This document shows positions 27,955 through 36,226 of a DNA stretch of 64,000 nt, piece by piece. Position numbers and translations under genes: made by a program. Below the pieces are notes generated by a model that was not told the origin of the DNA, did not search any database, and saw only the letters and a list, made by a program, of their open reading frames with translations. The first letter of the stretch is position 1. Every line of letters starts with the position of its first letter. The stretch spans positions 62,001 through 126,000 of the forward strand of contig NZ_CP115859.1 in NCBI RefSeq assembly GCF_027920545.1. Direction: 5' to 3'. The stretch comes from Chryseobacterium camelliae. Its GTDB lineage: Bacteria > Bacteroidota > Bacteroidia > Flavobacteriales > Weeksellaceae.

Positions 27955-29535
27955 TTAATCATGAAGATTATTGTTCTTATTTTTAAGATAAAATAATCCA
28001 ATTATTAAACAGACTGTGGCTACTCCGATTGGGTACCAAAGTCCTTCGAGGTACCAGGTTGCGTGTCCTGCTTCTTTGCCTGTTGTTACTAAATAGGTTG
28101 CAACTGCCGGAAGTAATCCTCCAAATACTCCGTTTCCGATATGATAAGGCAAAGACATTGATGTATAACGGATTCTCACAGGGAACATTTCTACTAAAAA
28201 AGCAGCAATCGGACCATAAACCATGGTTACGAAAATCACCTGAATGAATACTAAAAATACCAAATACCATTTTGTGCTGTCGTTAATCGTTATCGATTGT
28301 GAGACTTTTGGTTCTTCAGCTTTTCCGTCTTTCATGACAAGGCCGTTTGGTGACCAATGTACTACACTGTCTTTCTTAATCAGGGTTCCGTCTGTATACA
28401 GTGTTTCTTTATGGAAAGTCACTAAGCTGTCGGTTGTGATTTTATCGTGAATTTTTGCTGTTCTTTTCTCTGTAATTCCGTTAGCTGCAATGGTTTTGCT
28501 TTCAATATTTACACTTTTAAACATCGAGTCATAAATCGGTCTGTAAGCTAAAATGGCAACCAGCATTCCTGTTAACATGATTGCTTTTCGTCCTACTTTA
28601 TCAGAAAGCCAACCGAAGAAAACAAAGAAAGGAGTTCCTAAAAATAAAGCTGTTGCCATTAAATAATCAACCTGAATAGATTCTATGTTCATGACCTTTT
28701 GAAGAAAACTCATGGCATAAAACTGTCCGGTGTACCAAATTACACCTTGTCCCATTGCAGCTCCGAATAAAGCCAGTAAGACAAATTTAAAATTGAATTT
28801 ATTTCCGAAACTTTCTTTTAAAGGGTTTTTAGAAGTTTTTCCTTCACTTTTTGCCTTGGCAAAAAGTGGAGATTCTTTCATATTTCTCCTGATGATATAC
28901 GAAACTCCCACCATTAAAATGGAAATCCAGAACGGAACTCTCCATCCCCAGCCATCGAATTCTTCTGCAGAAAGGGAGGATTTTGTGACCAGAATTACAA
29001 TCAATGAAATGAAAAGTCCTGCGGTTGCAGTAGTTTGGATCCACGAAGTCCAGTAACCTCTTCTTCCCGGTTGTGCATATTCGGCTACATAAGTTGCAGC
29101 ACCTCCATATTCTCCTCCTAAAGCTAAACCTTGCAATAATCTTAAAATTAAAACTAAAACAGGCGCCATAAATCCAATAGTTTCATAACTGGGAATACAT
29201 CCGATGAGAAATGTTGAGAATCCCATGATCAGCAAAGTAACCAAGAAAGTATATTTTCTTCCGATAATATCTCCTAATCTTCCAAAAAATAATGCTCCGA
29301 AAGGTCTTACTACAAATCCTGCTGCGAAAGTGGCAAGCGTAGATAAAAAGGCTGCGGTCGGATTATCTGCCGGAAAAAATTTAGTGGCTAAAACTACGGC
29401 TAAACTTCCGAAAATATAGAAGTCGTACCATTCTATCAATGTACCGAGTGATGATGCAGTGATGACGCTCCAAATCGTGCGGTTTTTCTGCTTATCGGTC
29501 ATATTTTCGTAGGCATCGTGATGATTTTCGCTCAT
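27955..29535 (-). CDS. MHS-family MFS transporter with extra periplasmic loop
   Basis: 526-residue major facilitator of the metabolite:H+ symporter group (relatives of ProP, KgtP and ShiA). Typical motifs are GTLIEWYDFYIFG near residue 31, FGRLGDIIGRKYTF near 84 and RLLQGLALGGEYGGAATYVAE near 132. The family is usually about 430-450 residues long; here about 80 polar residues (roughly 340-422) are inserted between predicted helices 9 and 10, on the periplasmic side. The substrate is unknown, but the neighbours (porin, fatty-acid-type sensor, acs, prpE-like) suggest an organic acid. Confidence 0.87.
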   Translation of the reverse strand: MSENHHDAYENMTDKQKNRTIWSVITASSLGTLIEWYDFYIFGSLAVVLATKFFPADNPTAAFLSTLATFAAGFVVRPFGALFFGRLGDIIGRKYTFLVTLLIMGFSTFLIGCIPSYETIGFMAPVLVLILRLLQGLALGGEYGGAATYVAEYAQPGRRGYWTSWIQTTATAGLFISLIVILVTKSSLSAEEFDGWGWRVPFWISILMVGVSYIIRRNMKESPLFAKAKSEGKTSKNPLKESFGNKFNFKFVLLALFGAAMGQGVIWYTGQFYAMSFLQKVMNIESIQVDYLMATALFLGTPFFVFFGWLSDKVGRKAIMLTGMLVAILAYRPIYDSMFKSVNIESKTIAANGITEKRTAKIHDKITTDSLVTFHKETLYTDGTLIKKDSVVHWSPNGLVMKDGKAEEPKVSQSITINDSTKWYLVFLVFIQVIFVTMVYGPIAAFLVEMFPVRIRYTSMSLPYHIGNGVFGGLLPAVATYLVTTGKEAGHATWYLEGLWYPIGVATVCLIIGLFYLKNKNNNLHD

Positions 29536-29583
29536 ATTGCTTGAATTTTGATGTTAGTTGAATTGATATTGATTTTCAGTTTA

Positions 29584-30963
29584 TTACAAATAAATCTGGA
29601 ATTGCATAATGAATTCTCCTTTGGATTTTGGACTTTCCGTAGGGCTTGTATAGGTTGGTCTTGTCGAATATTGAGTGGTTATTTTTGCATGGTGCCCATC
29701 TATGAACCAGTTGGCACCGATATCGAATTGTGATGAAGATTTGTCAAATGCTTCGAAACTTTTGTGAGTATACGCTGCAAATGGCTGAATTCTGATTTTC
29801 GGTTTTTCTGTTTGATTGGGCAATAATAAACCGGCTTGTGCGTAGATAATATTACCTGTTCCGATGGTGGGCTGTAGATTTCCCGGTCCGGCAATTGCTT
29901 TGTCACCGATAAAATTTGGATCTGAAGAAGCAATGTTCATAATGCCTAAATTTCTGATGTAATTTGGACCGAACTGATAATTATAATATCCTGCATAAGC
30001 AGAAACAGCCATTTTATTTTTAGCATTTCCTAATGGAATATCTGCAAATGCATCGACTGCAACAAGCGTAATATCATGTTTTTCAATCGCTGAATTTACG
30101 GAAGTTCGTGTTCCGTCTTTTTGGTGATAAAAACCTGCGCCGACATTGAAAACTTTTTTTGTCCCCAGATAAGAACCTACTTTAAAAGGTAATGTATTAG
30201 ATTCTTCATCCAAAAATTGATACTCAACATATCCGGCTTTTGAAAAATTGGGGTTTCCGTTGTTGTCTACTGCTACGGCTTTAGACGGATCGGTAACGTT
30301 TGTTGGAACTAAATCTGTGGCAAAAGGTTTGTTTAAGCTAAAACGATATTCCAGTTTTCCATATTTACCTTTCGCGAACATTCCCAGTTGTCTGGCGAAT
30401 TGATCGGAGTTGTCGATCAAAGGCCAGGTAAAAATAGGAGAGTCAACGGTAAGAAAATTCAATGTAGAAGCCATCGTCATACGGGAAAGTCCCATGTAAT
30501 AATGCAATCCTGCTCCTAGACTTAAACTGAATTTTCCTGCTTCTCCGGGCATGATAACGGCGTATTCGTTCCAGGCATCATGAAAAAACATCTGCGGTTT
30601 TTTACCGTTTCCGTAACCTCCGGTTCCTGAAGTACCGGAACCGCCTCCGTTGATAAAGGTCTGATTATTAATTCCAAAATGCCCCAAAATCATATATCTT
30701 TTGGAAATCTGGGCATATGCTAAAACACGTAATCGTCTGTTTCCTAAGCTCCAGGAATTGTCGGTAGCTTCTCCTCCAACCATGCTTCCGGGATTCATTT
30801 GGGTGTTTCTTAACCAAAATTGGTCCCACAAAATAAATCTGACATATTTATCGCCCTGCTGGTTGAGGTTTACTTTTAATCCGCTTCCATAATCAGGAGA
30901 ACCTTGAGAATATAAAGAATTGCTGATTAAAGCTAATCCAATAAAAGAGAGTATTTTCTTCAT
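29584..30963 (-). CDS. Outer membrane porin-like protein
   Basis: 459 residues with a signal peptide (MKKILSFIGLALISNSLYSQ) and a body of amphipathic strands with many aromatic girdle residues, ending in EFIMQFQIYL. It resembles porin-type outer membrane proteins related to the phosphate-selective porin group. Segments such as YVRFILWDQFWLRNTQMNPG and NRRLRVLAYAQISKRYMILG are typical of the Bacteroidota version. It is the first gene of the minus-strand block that continues with the MHS transporter 48 bases on, suggesting one uptake route across both membranes. Confidence 0.8.
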   Translation of the reverse strand: MKKILSFIGLALISNSLYSQGSPDYGSGLKVNLNQQGDKYVRFILWDQFWLRNTQMNPGSMVGGEATDNSWSLGNRRLRVLAYAQISKRYMILGHFGINNQTFINGGGSGTSGTGGYGNGKKPQMFFHDAWNEYAVIMPGEAGKFSLSLGAGLHYYMGLSRMTMASTLNFLTVDSPIFTWPLIDNSDQFARQLGMFAKGKYGKLEYRFSLNKPFATDLVPTNVTDPSKAVAVDNNGNPNFSKAGYVEYQFLDEESNTLPFKVGSYLGTKKVFNVGAGFYHQKDGTRTSVNSAIEKHDITLVAVDAFADIPLGNAKNKMAVSAYAGYYNYQFGPNYIRNLGIMNIASSDPNFIGDKAIAGPGNLQPTIGTGNIIYAQAGLLLPNQTEKPKIRIQPFAAYTHKSFEAFDKSSSQFDIGANWFIDGHHAKITTQYSTRPTYTSPTESPKSKGEFIMQFQIYL

Positions 30964-31157
30964 AAATTATCAATTTTTGGCGTTATTTTTTGTGAAAGCC
31001 AAATTGTAATTAATAATTTGTTTGAAGAAATTTAATATATATAAATGCTAATAATATAGTTTTATGATTGATATTCTATGATTTCGATTTAAAAAGTATA
31101 TCTGTGTAATATGTTTATTAATTTTTTAATTAACTTATTTACAATTTATTATAAATA

Positions 31158-31574
31158 TTATTTTTTAAATCTTTCCCATTTTATTAACATGTACTTATCC
31201 GCGAATTGAGTAATAATTAAACCAGAGTTTTTAATATTTTCTTCTTTGCTCATATATTCAATCAATTCATTTTGTTTTAAGATTTTGTACACAGGATGGA
31301 ATTCTGAATGAGGCGGTCTTACAATGTTATACTTTTTAATCCATGAGCTGATAGTAACATGCGAAACACCAAGAATTCTTTCTATTTCACGAAAGCTTAA
31401 GCCTTCAAGATAAAGTTGAAGAGCTTTAGTTACGTAATAATCATCTATTTGTTTTCCGAGTTTTTTCACGGTGAAATAATAGTTACAGTCTTTACAATGA
31501 AAACGTTGTTTTTCATTGATGATACCGCTTTTTACAACTTTTGTTCCGTTGCATTTTGGACATTGATTCTCCAT
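31158..31574 (-). CDS. Zinc-ribbon/helix-turn-helix protein related to transposase N-termini
   Basis: 138 residues. An N-terminal zinc ribbon (CPKCNGTKVVKSG ... FHCKDCNYYF, four Cys at residues 5, 8, 27 and 30) is followed by an HTH segment (SFREIERILGVSHVTISSWI). This pair is the DNA-binding half of IS1/IS1595-type transposases, but no DDE catalytic domain, IS ends or target-site duplication is seen. The last 50 residues are unlike a transposase. It is therefore more likely a domesticated DNA-binding protein. It is transcribed away from the arginine operon and shares the 160-base gap with it. CAAATATA at 31591-31598 could be its -7 box. Confidence 0.75.
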   Translation of the reverse strand: MENQCPKCNGTKVVKSGIINEKQRFHCKDCNYYFTVKKLGKQIDDYYVTKALQLYLEGLSFREIERILGVSHVTISSWIKKYNIVRPPHSEFHPVYKILKQNELIEYMSKEENIKNSGLIITQFADKYMLIKWERFKK

Positions 31575-31681
31575 AACTATATCTTTCTAGCAAATATATA
31601 ATAATTTAGCAAAATATTAATTTATTGTAAAGATAAAATTACCTGTATATTAATTAAATTCAATAAAATTATCTTTTTTAT

Positions 31682-31713
31682 TTGGATTTAAAAGAAATTA
31701 TATTTTAAATTTG
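31682..31713 (+). promoter_or_regulatory. Promoter of the arginine gene cluster
   Basis: TTG at 31682-31684, a 21-base spacer and TAAATTTG at 31706-31713 match the Bacteroidota promoter pattern. The predicted transcript start is about 17 bases before the first ATG. Confidence 0.65.
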
Positions 31714-31734
31714 CCGAAAAATTTAGATAAATAA

Positions 31735-32334
31735 ATGGAAATAGAAATTTCCTCATCCATACATCTGATGTATGTGAGTGAAATACAGCAGGAAATGTAC
31801 GATTCTGCACAGCGTAGAGGAACGGGTATTGCAAAACGTTCCATAGAATATTTAAGTAAGAAGATTTCAGAAGGCAATGCTGTGGTAGCTACTGAAAATG
31901 GAGAGTGGGTAGGTTTCTGCTATATAGAAACCTGGTCGCATGGTCGGTTTGTGGCCAATTCCGGACTGATCGTTTCACCGAAATTCAGGGAAAGGGGTGC
32001 TGCGACTTTAATTAAAAATAAAGTTTTCCAATTATCTAGAGATAAATATCCGAATGCGAAAGTTTTCGGGCTTACGACAGGGCTTGCCGTAATGAAAATC
32101 AACAGTGATTTAGGCTATAAACCGGTAATTTATTCTGAGCTGACTCAGGATGAAGAATTCTGGAATGGTTGTAAAAACTGTGTGAACTATGATATTTTAA
32201 TGAAAAAAGAACGAAAGAACTGTCTGTGTACAGCTATGCTTTTCGTTCCTGAAAATATAACAAAAAATGGAGCTGCCCATACGCAGCCGGAAATTAAATA
32301 TAGCAATGAGCAAGAAAGTAGTCTTAGCGTTTAG
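31735..32334 (+). CDS. GNAT acyltransferase, likely first enzyme of arginine synthesis (ArgA-type role)
   Basis: 199-residue GNAT-fold acyltransferase. The acyl-CoA-binding loop is IVSPKFRERGAATLIKN and the family's later strands follow (KVFGLTTGLAVMKINSDLGY). It is the first gene of a complete arginine cluster that otherwise lacks argA or argJ, so the most likely task is acylation of glutamate to N-acyl-glutamate. Classical ArgA is longer and contains a kinase-like domain, which is absent here. Several Bacteroidota are known to have such a short replacement. Two Cys pairs in the C-terminal part (NGCKNC, NCLC) may bind metal. It overlaps argG by 29 bases. Confidence 0.78.
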   Translation: MEIEISSSIHLMYVSEIQQEMYDSAQRRGTGIAKRSIEYLSKKISEGNAVVATENGEWVGFCYIETWSHGRFVANSGLIVSPKFRERGAATLIKNKVFQLSRDKYPNAKVFGLTTGLAVMKINSDLGYKPVIYSELTQDEEFWNGCKNCVNYDILMKKERKNCLCTAMLFVPENITKNGAAHTQPEIKYSNEQESSLSV

Positions 32335-33502
32335 CGGAGGTTTGGATACCTCTTACTGTGCTAAATATCTTAGTGAAACACTGGGATATGATGTGTATGC
32401 AGTTACTGTAAATACCGGAGGTTTTTCTAAAGAAGAAGAAAAAGAACTGGAGAAAAAAGCCCTGAATCTTGGGGTAAAAGAATACAGGTGCGTAAATGCT
32501 CAGAAAGATTATTACAATTCTTGTGTAAAATATTTGATTTTTGGAAATGTATTAAAAAACAATACTTATCCTTTGTCTGTAAGTGCTGAACGTACAATCC
32601 AGGCACAAGAAATTGCAAAATATGCGATAGAAATCGGTGCCGATGCGATTGCTCATGGAAGTACAGGGGCTGGAAATGACCAGGTTCGTTTTGATCTGAT
32701 CTTCCAGGTAATGTGCCCGAATGTGGAAATCATTACGCCGATTCGTGATATGGCTTTGTCCCGTGAAGAAGAGATCGAGTTTTTGAAAAGTCATGGCTAC
32801 GAAATGGAATTTAAAAAAGCGCAATATTCTGTGAATAAGGGACTTTGGGGAACTTCAGTAGGTGGAAAAGAGACATTGACTTCAAGAAATTATCTGCCAG
32901 AAGAAGCTTTTCCTTCTCAGATTAAAGAAACTCAGCCTTCAGAATTGGAAATTGAGTTTAAAAACGGAGAAGTTGTAGCGGTAAACGGAGAGAATTTTGA
33001 ACATTCGGTTTACGCGATTCAGAAAATTGAGGAATTGGCTTCTGCTTATGGAATTGGTCGTGATATTCACGTTGGAGATACAATCGTCGGAATCAAAGGA
33101 AGAGTTGGTTTTGAAGCGGCAGCGGCATCTGTGATTATCAAAGCACACCATTTATTGGAGAAACATACACTTTCAAAATATCAGCAGATGATGAAGTCCC
33201 AATTATCCGATTGGTACGGAAACTGGCTTCATGAAGCCCTTTTCTTAGATCCTGTGATGAGAAATATCGAGTCTTTTTTGGTTGATTCCCAAAAAACCGT
33301 CAGAGGAAAAGTTTTTGTAACCCTTCATCCATATAGATTTATTTTAAATGGAATTGAATCTCAACATGATCTAATGTCTGATAAATTCGGAAGTTACGGA
33401 GAAGTAAACAGAGCTTGGACGGGTGAAGATGTGAAAGGATACACGAAAATTGTAAGCAATTCATTAAATATTTATCACCAGATTAATCAAAATATAAATT
33501 GA
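32306..33502 (+). CDS. argG: Argininosuccinate synthase
   Basis: 398 residues from the chosen start. It joins citrulline and aspartate with ATP to give argininosuccinate. The PP-loop ATP-binding motif is FSGGLDTS at residues 9-16, and GSTGAGNDQVRFD and SVNKGLWGTSVGG are further family motifs. The frame is open 13 codons further upstream to 32267, but MSKKVVLAFSGGLDTS is the normal family N-terminus, so 32306 is preferred; this leaves a 29-base overlap with the GNAT gene and suggests coupled translation. Confidence 0.95.
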   Translation: MSKKVVLAFSGGLDTSYCAKYLSETLGYDVYAVTVNTGGFSKEEEKELEKKALNLGVKEYRCVNAQKDYYNSCVKYLIFGNVLKNNTYPLSVSAERTIQAQEIAKYAIEIGADAIAHGSTGAGNDQVRFDLIFQVMCPNVEIITPIRDMALSREEEIEFLKSHGYEMEFKKAQYSVNKGLWGTSVGGKETLTSRNYLPEEAFPSQIKETQPSELEIEFKNGEVVAVNGENFEHSVYAIQKIEELASAYGIGRDIHVGDTIVGIKGRVGFEAAAASVIIKAHHLLEKHTLSKYQQMMKSQLSDWYGNWLHEALFLDPVMRNIESFLVDSQKTVRGKVFVTLHPYRFILNGIESQHDLMSDKFGSYGEVNRAWTGEDVKGYTKIVSNSLNIYHQINQNIN

Positions 33503-33523
33503 TTTAAAGAAATGGATTAAGGT

Positions 33524-33625
33524 TGTCATTCTGAACACAACGAAGTGGAGAGAAGAATCTTTAAAGATAAAAGTTGGGATTCTTTGAACTACGTTCGCAT
33601 CCTTTTAGGTTGTATCAGAATGATA
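33524..33625. repeat. Interspersed palindromic repeat (TGTCATTCTGAA ... TCAGAATGATA)
   Basis: The left end TGTCATTCTGAA and right end TATCAGAATGATA are inverted relative to each other, with AAGAATCT and GGGATTCTTT as inner arms. It fills most of the argG-argC gap. Related copies lie at 39173-39251, 43626-43701 and 56468-56612. Confidence 0.75.
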
Positions 33626-33646
33626 TACCATCAATTTTTAGAAATA

Positions 33647-34633
33647 ATGAAAATGGTTAATCAAAAAGAAATAAAAACAGTAGGAATTATCGGCGCCAAC
33701 GGTTATACGGGAAGCGAATTGGTTCGTCTGCTGGCTTTTCATCCTCATGTGTCTTTGAGTTTTTTATATAGTCGTTCGAATTCGGGGACAAAGATTTCAG
33801 ATTTGTACCCGGATTTAACGACAATTTGTGAAATGGTTTTAACGGATGAACCTGAAGAGGTAGATATTTTGTTTCTGTGTCTTCCTCACAAAGAAAGCCA
33901 GAATTGGCTGACTCATCATGCTGTAAAAGATGAGACGTTGGTGATCGATCTAGGAAATGATTTTCGTTTAGATGGAAATTTCGGAAACAGAAATTTCATC
34001 TACGGATTGCCGGAAATCAACAAAAAACAACTTTCAGAAGCAAAAAGTATTGCGAATCCGGGATGTTTTGCAACAGCGATTCAACTGGCTTTATTCCCTT
34101 TAGCTCAAAAAGGTTTGTTGAATGAGGTCTACACAACGGGAATTACGGGTTCAACAGGCGCAGGTCAGTCTTTGCAGGCAACGACGCATTTTACCTGGAG
34201 GAATGATAATATTTCAGCGTATAAAACTTTGACGCATCAACATGTAGATGAGATTTTGCAGCAGTTGGTGTCTTTTAATAATAATGAAATCAGTCTGAAT
34301 TTTGTTCCATGGAGAGGGGATTTTGCGAGAGGGATTTTTACGAGTTCCACAGTGAAAACAGATGTAGAACTTTCAGATATCGAGCAATTGCTTAGGGATT
34401 TTTATGCAGATGAACCTTTTGTAGAGGTTAGCGAAAAAGCAATTGACTTAAAACAAGTTGTCAATACGAATCGCTGTGTGATACAGATTGAAAAGAATGG
34501 AAATGTAGTGGTTGTTCACTCAGCGATTGACAATTTGTTAAAAGGAGCTTCCGGACAGGCTGTCCAAAATATGAATATTGCCATGGGTTGGGAAGAGAAT
34601 GTAGGATTAAACTTAAAACCGCTAGCGTTTTAA
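33647..34633 (+). CDS. argC: N-acetyl/acyl-gamma-glutamyl-phosphate reductase
   Basis: 328 residues. NADPH-dependent reduction of N-acyl-glutamyl phosphate to the semialdehyde. The N-terminal nucleotide-binding motif is GANGYTGSELVRLL, and the catalytic Cys is C140 in the signature NPGCFATAI. The frame is open upstream to 33545, but that stretch lies in an intergenic repeat and has no family similarity, so the start at 33647 (MKMVNQKEIKTVGIIGANG) is chosen; a second Met two codons later is possible. Single-domain, normal length. Confidence 0.94.
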   Translation: MKMVNQKEIKTVGIIGANGYTGSELVRLLAFHPHVSLSFLYSRSNSGTKISDLYPDLTTICEMVLTDEPEEVDILFLCLPHKESQNWLTHHAVKDETLVIDLGNDFRLDGNFGNRNFIYGLPEINKKQLSEAKSIANPGCFATAIQLALFPLAQKGLLNEVYTTGITGSTGAGQSLQATTHFTWRNDNISAYKTLTHQHVDEILQQLVSFNNNEISLNFVPWRGDFARGIFTSSTVKTDVELSDIEQLLRDFYADEPFVEVSEKAIDLKQVVNTNRCVIQIEKNGNVVVVHSAIDNLLKGASGQAVQNMNIAMGWEENVGLNLKPLAF

Positions 34634-34687
34634 AGGTCAATAGTCAATAAGTCAATTGTGAATTTTATAACTCAAATTAAATCCGAC

Positions 34688-34852
34688 TTAGGAAACGGAG
34701 GTGTTAAGAAATATTAAAGAATTTCCGTTAAAAAATTTCTACTGTTTGAGTGGCGGCTCAAGAAGTTCTTTAAGAAACAAACTTTTACTTTCCGCCCGAG
34801 TTTAGAAATTTTAGGAAATTGTTTAAAATTTTAGCCGGAGTTTCCAGTCTTG
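34688..34852. repeat. Imperfect palindromic element between argC and argD
   Basis: The 271-base gap between argC and argD holds an element bounded by GGAAACGGAG on the left and GGAGTTTCC on the right, with inner inverted arms around AGAATTTCC/GGAAATT and AAATTTCT/AGAAATTT. No reading frame is seen. It looks like a small interspersed element, but no second copy lies in this window. Confidence 0.4.
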
Positions 34853-34904
34853 AACTTTTGTTTCTTTTGCTTCAAGGCAAAAGAAAAATATAAAAAAACA
34901 AAAT

Positions 34905-36044
34905 ATGAATTTATTCAACGTATATCCATTATTCAACATTAATCCAGTTAAAGCTCAGGGATCATTTCTTTGGGACGATAAAGGAGAAAAATATCTTGAT
35001 TTTTACGGAGGTCACGCTGTGATTTCTATCGGCCACAACCATCCGCATTATCAAAACCAATTAAAACAGCAGTTAGATAAAATTTCTTTTTATTCAAACT
35101 CTGTTCAGAATGAATTACAAACTGAACTGGCTGAAAAATTAGGAAAACTGTCAGGTTTGGAAGACTACAGTCTGTTTTTGTGTAATTCGGGAGCTGAAGC
35201 GAATGAAAATGCTTTAAAACTGGCTTCTTTTCATAACGGAAAAAAAAAGGTGCTTTATTTTTCAGGTTCATTTCACGGAAGAACCTCGGCAGCGGTTTCA
35301 GTGACGGATAATCCGAAAATTGTTGCTCCGGTAAACTATGATGAAAGATTTATTAAGTCTGAATGGAATAATATCGAACAACTTGAACAAATTTTCGAAA
35401 AACAAGGAAGTGAAATTTCCTCCGTAATTATAGAAGGAATTCAGGGAGTTGGAGGAATTATGATTCCGACGGTTGAATTTTTAACTAAAATCAAAGAATT
35501 ATGTGAAAAACATGATGTGGTTTTGATTTTAGATGAAGTTCAGTCAGGATACGGAAGAAGCGGATATTTCTTCGCATATCAGGAATTCGGAATTGAAGCT
35601 GATATCATTACAATCGCAAAGGGAATGGGGAATGGTTTCCCTATCGGCGGGGTTTTGATTCATCCTAAATTTAAAGCAAGCAACGGTTTGCTGGGAACGA
35701 CGTTTGGAGGAAATCATTTGGCTTGTGTAGCTGCGATTGCTGTATTAGATGTAATGAAAGATGAAAATCTCATCGAAAATGCTCAGAAAATGGGCGAGTA
35801 TATTGAGAACGAAATTAAAGATTTTCAACATATTAAAACCATCCGAAGGAAAGGATTGATGATGGGGATTGAACTTGACAGGGATTGCTCCGAAGTGAGA
35901 AATAACCTGTTGTACCATCATCGTATTTTCACAGGAAATTCTAATGATAAGGCTGTGTTGAGGATTCTTCCGGCGCTTAACATTAAAAAAGAAGAAACTG
36001 ATGTATTCATCAGTGCTTTAAAAACTGTTTTAGAAAATCTTTAA
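34905..36044 (+). CDS. argD: N-acetyl/succinylornithine aminotransferase
   Basis: 379-residue PLP enzyme (class III aminotransferase) that makes N-acylornithine from the semialdehyde and glutamate. Motifs: FYGGHAVISIGHNHP at the substrate site, LFLCNSGAEANENALKLA, LILDEVQSGYGRSGYFFAYQ, and the PLP lysine K239 in IAKGMGNGFPIGG. Length is typical for ArgD. It lies after a 271-base gap that holds a palindromic element. Confidence 0.94.
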   Translation: MNLFNVYPLFNINPVKAQGSFLWDDKGEKYLDFYGGHAVISIGHNHPHYQNQLKQQLDKISFYSNSVQNELQTELAEKLGKLSGLEDYSLFLCNSGAEANENALKLASFHNGKKKVLYFSGSFHGRTSAAVSVTDNPKIVAPVNYDERFIKSEWNNIEQLEQIFEKQGSEISSVIIEGIQGVGGIMIPTVEFLTKIKELCEKHDVVLILDEVQSGYGRSGYFFAYQEFGIEADIITIAKGMGNGFPIGGVLIHPKFKASNGLLGTTFGGNHLACVAAIAVLDVMKDENLIENAQKMGEYIENEIKDFQHIKTIRRKGLMMGIELDRDCSEVRNNLLYHHRIFTGNSNDKAVLRILPALNIKKEETDVFISALKTVLENL

Positions 36045-36226
36045 ATTTTAATTAACTACAAAAGTCACAGTTTTTAAATACTATAATTAAATAAAATATA
36101 AATCTGTGATAAGAGCAAAAAAGGACTGTTGGAAATCAAAGATTTTAGCTTTTGTGAACTTATATTTTCAAAGTATTAAACTTTAAAATTTATAATAATC
36201 TTTTGTGGTAAAATAATCAATTCAAA

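Noticed and set aside
31158..31574. Active IS1-type insertion sequence
   Set aside because: Only the zinc-ribbon and HTH part is present; there is no DDE domain, no inverted ends and no target-site duplication.
31575..31734. ArgR-type operator before the arginine cluster
   Set aside because: No convincing pair of ARG-box-like palindromes is visible, and no argR is in the window.
33545..33646. Longer argC start
   Set aside because: The extra 34 codons lie in a palindromic intergenic repeat and do not resemble the family N-terminus.
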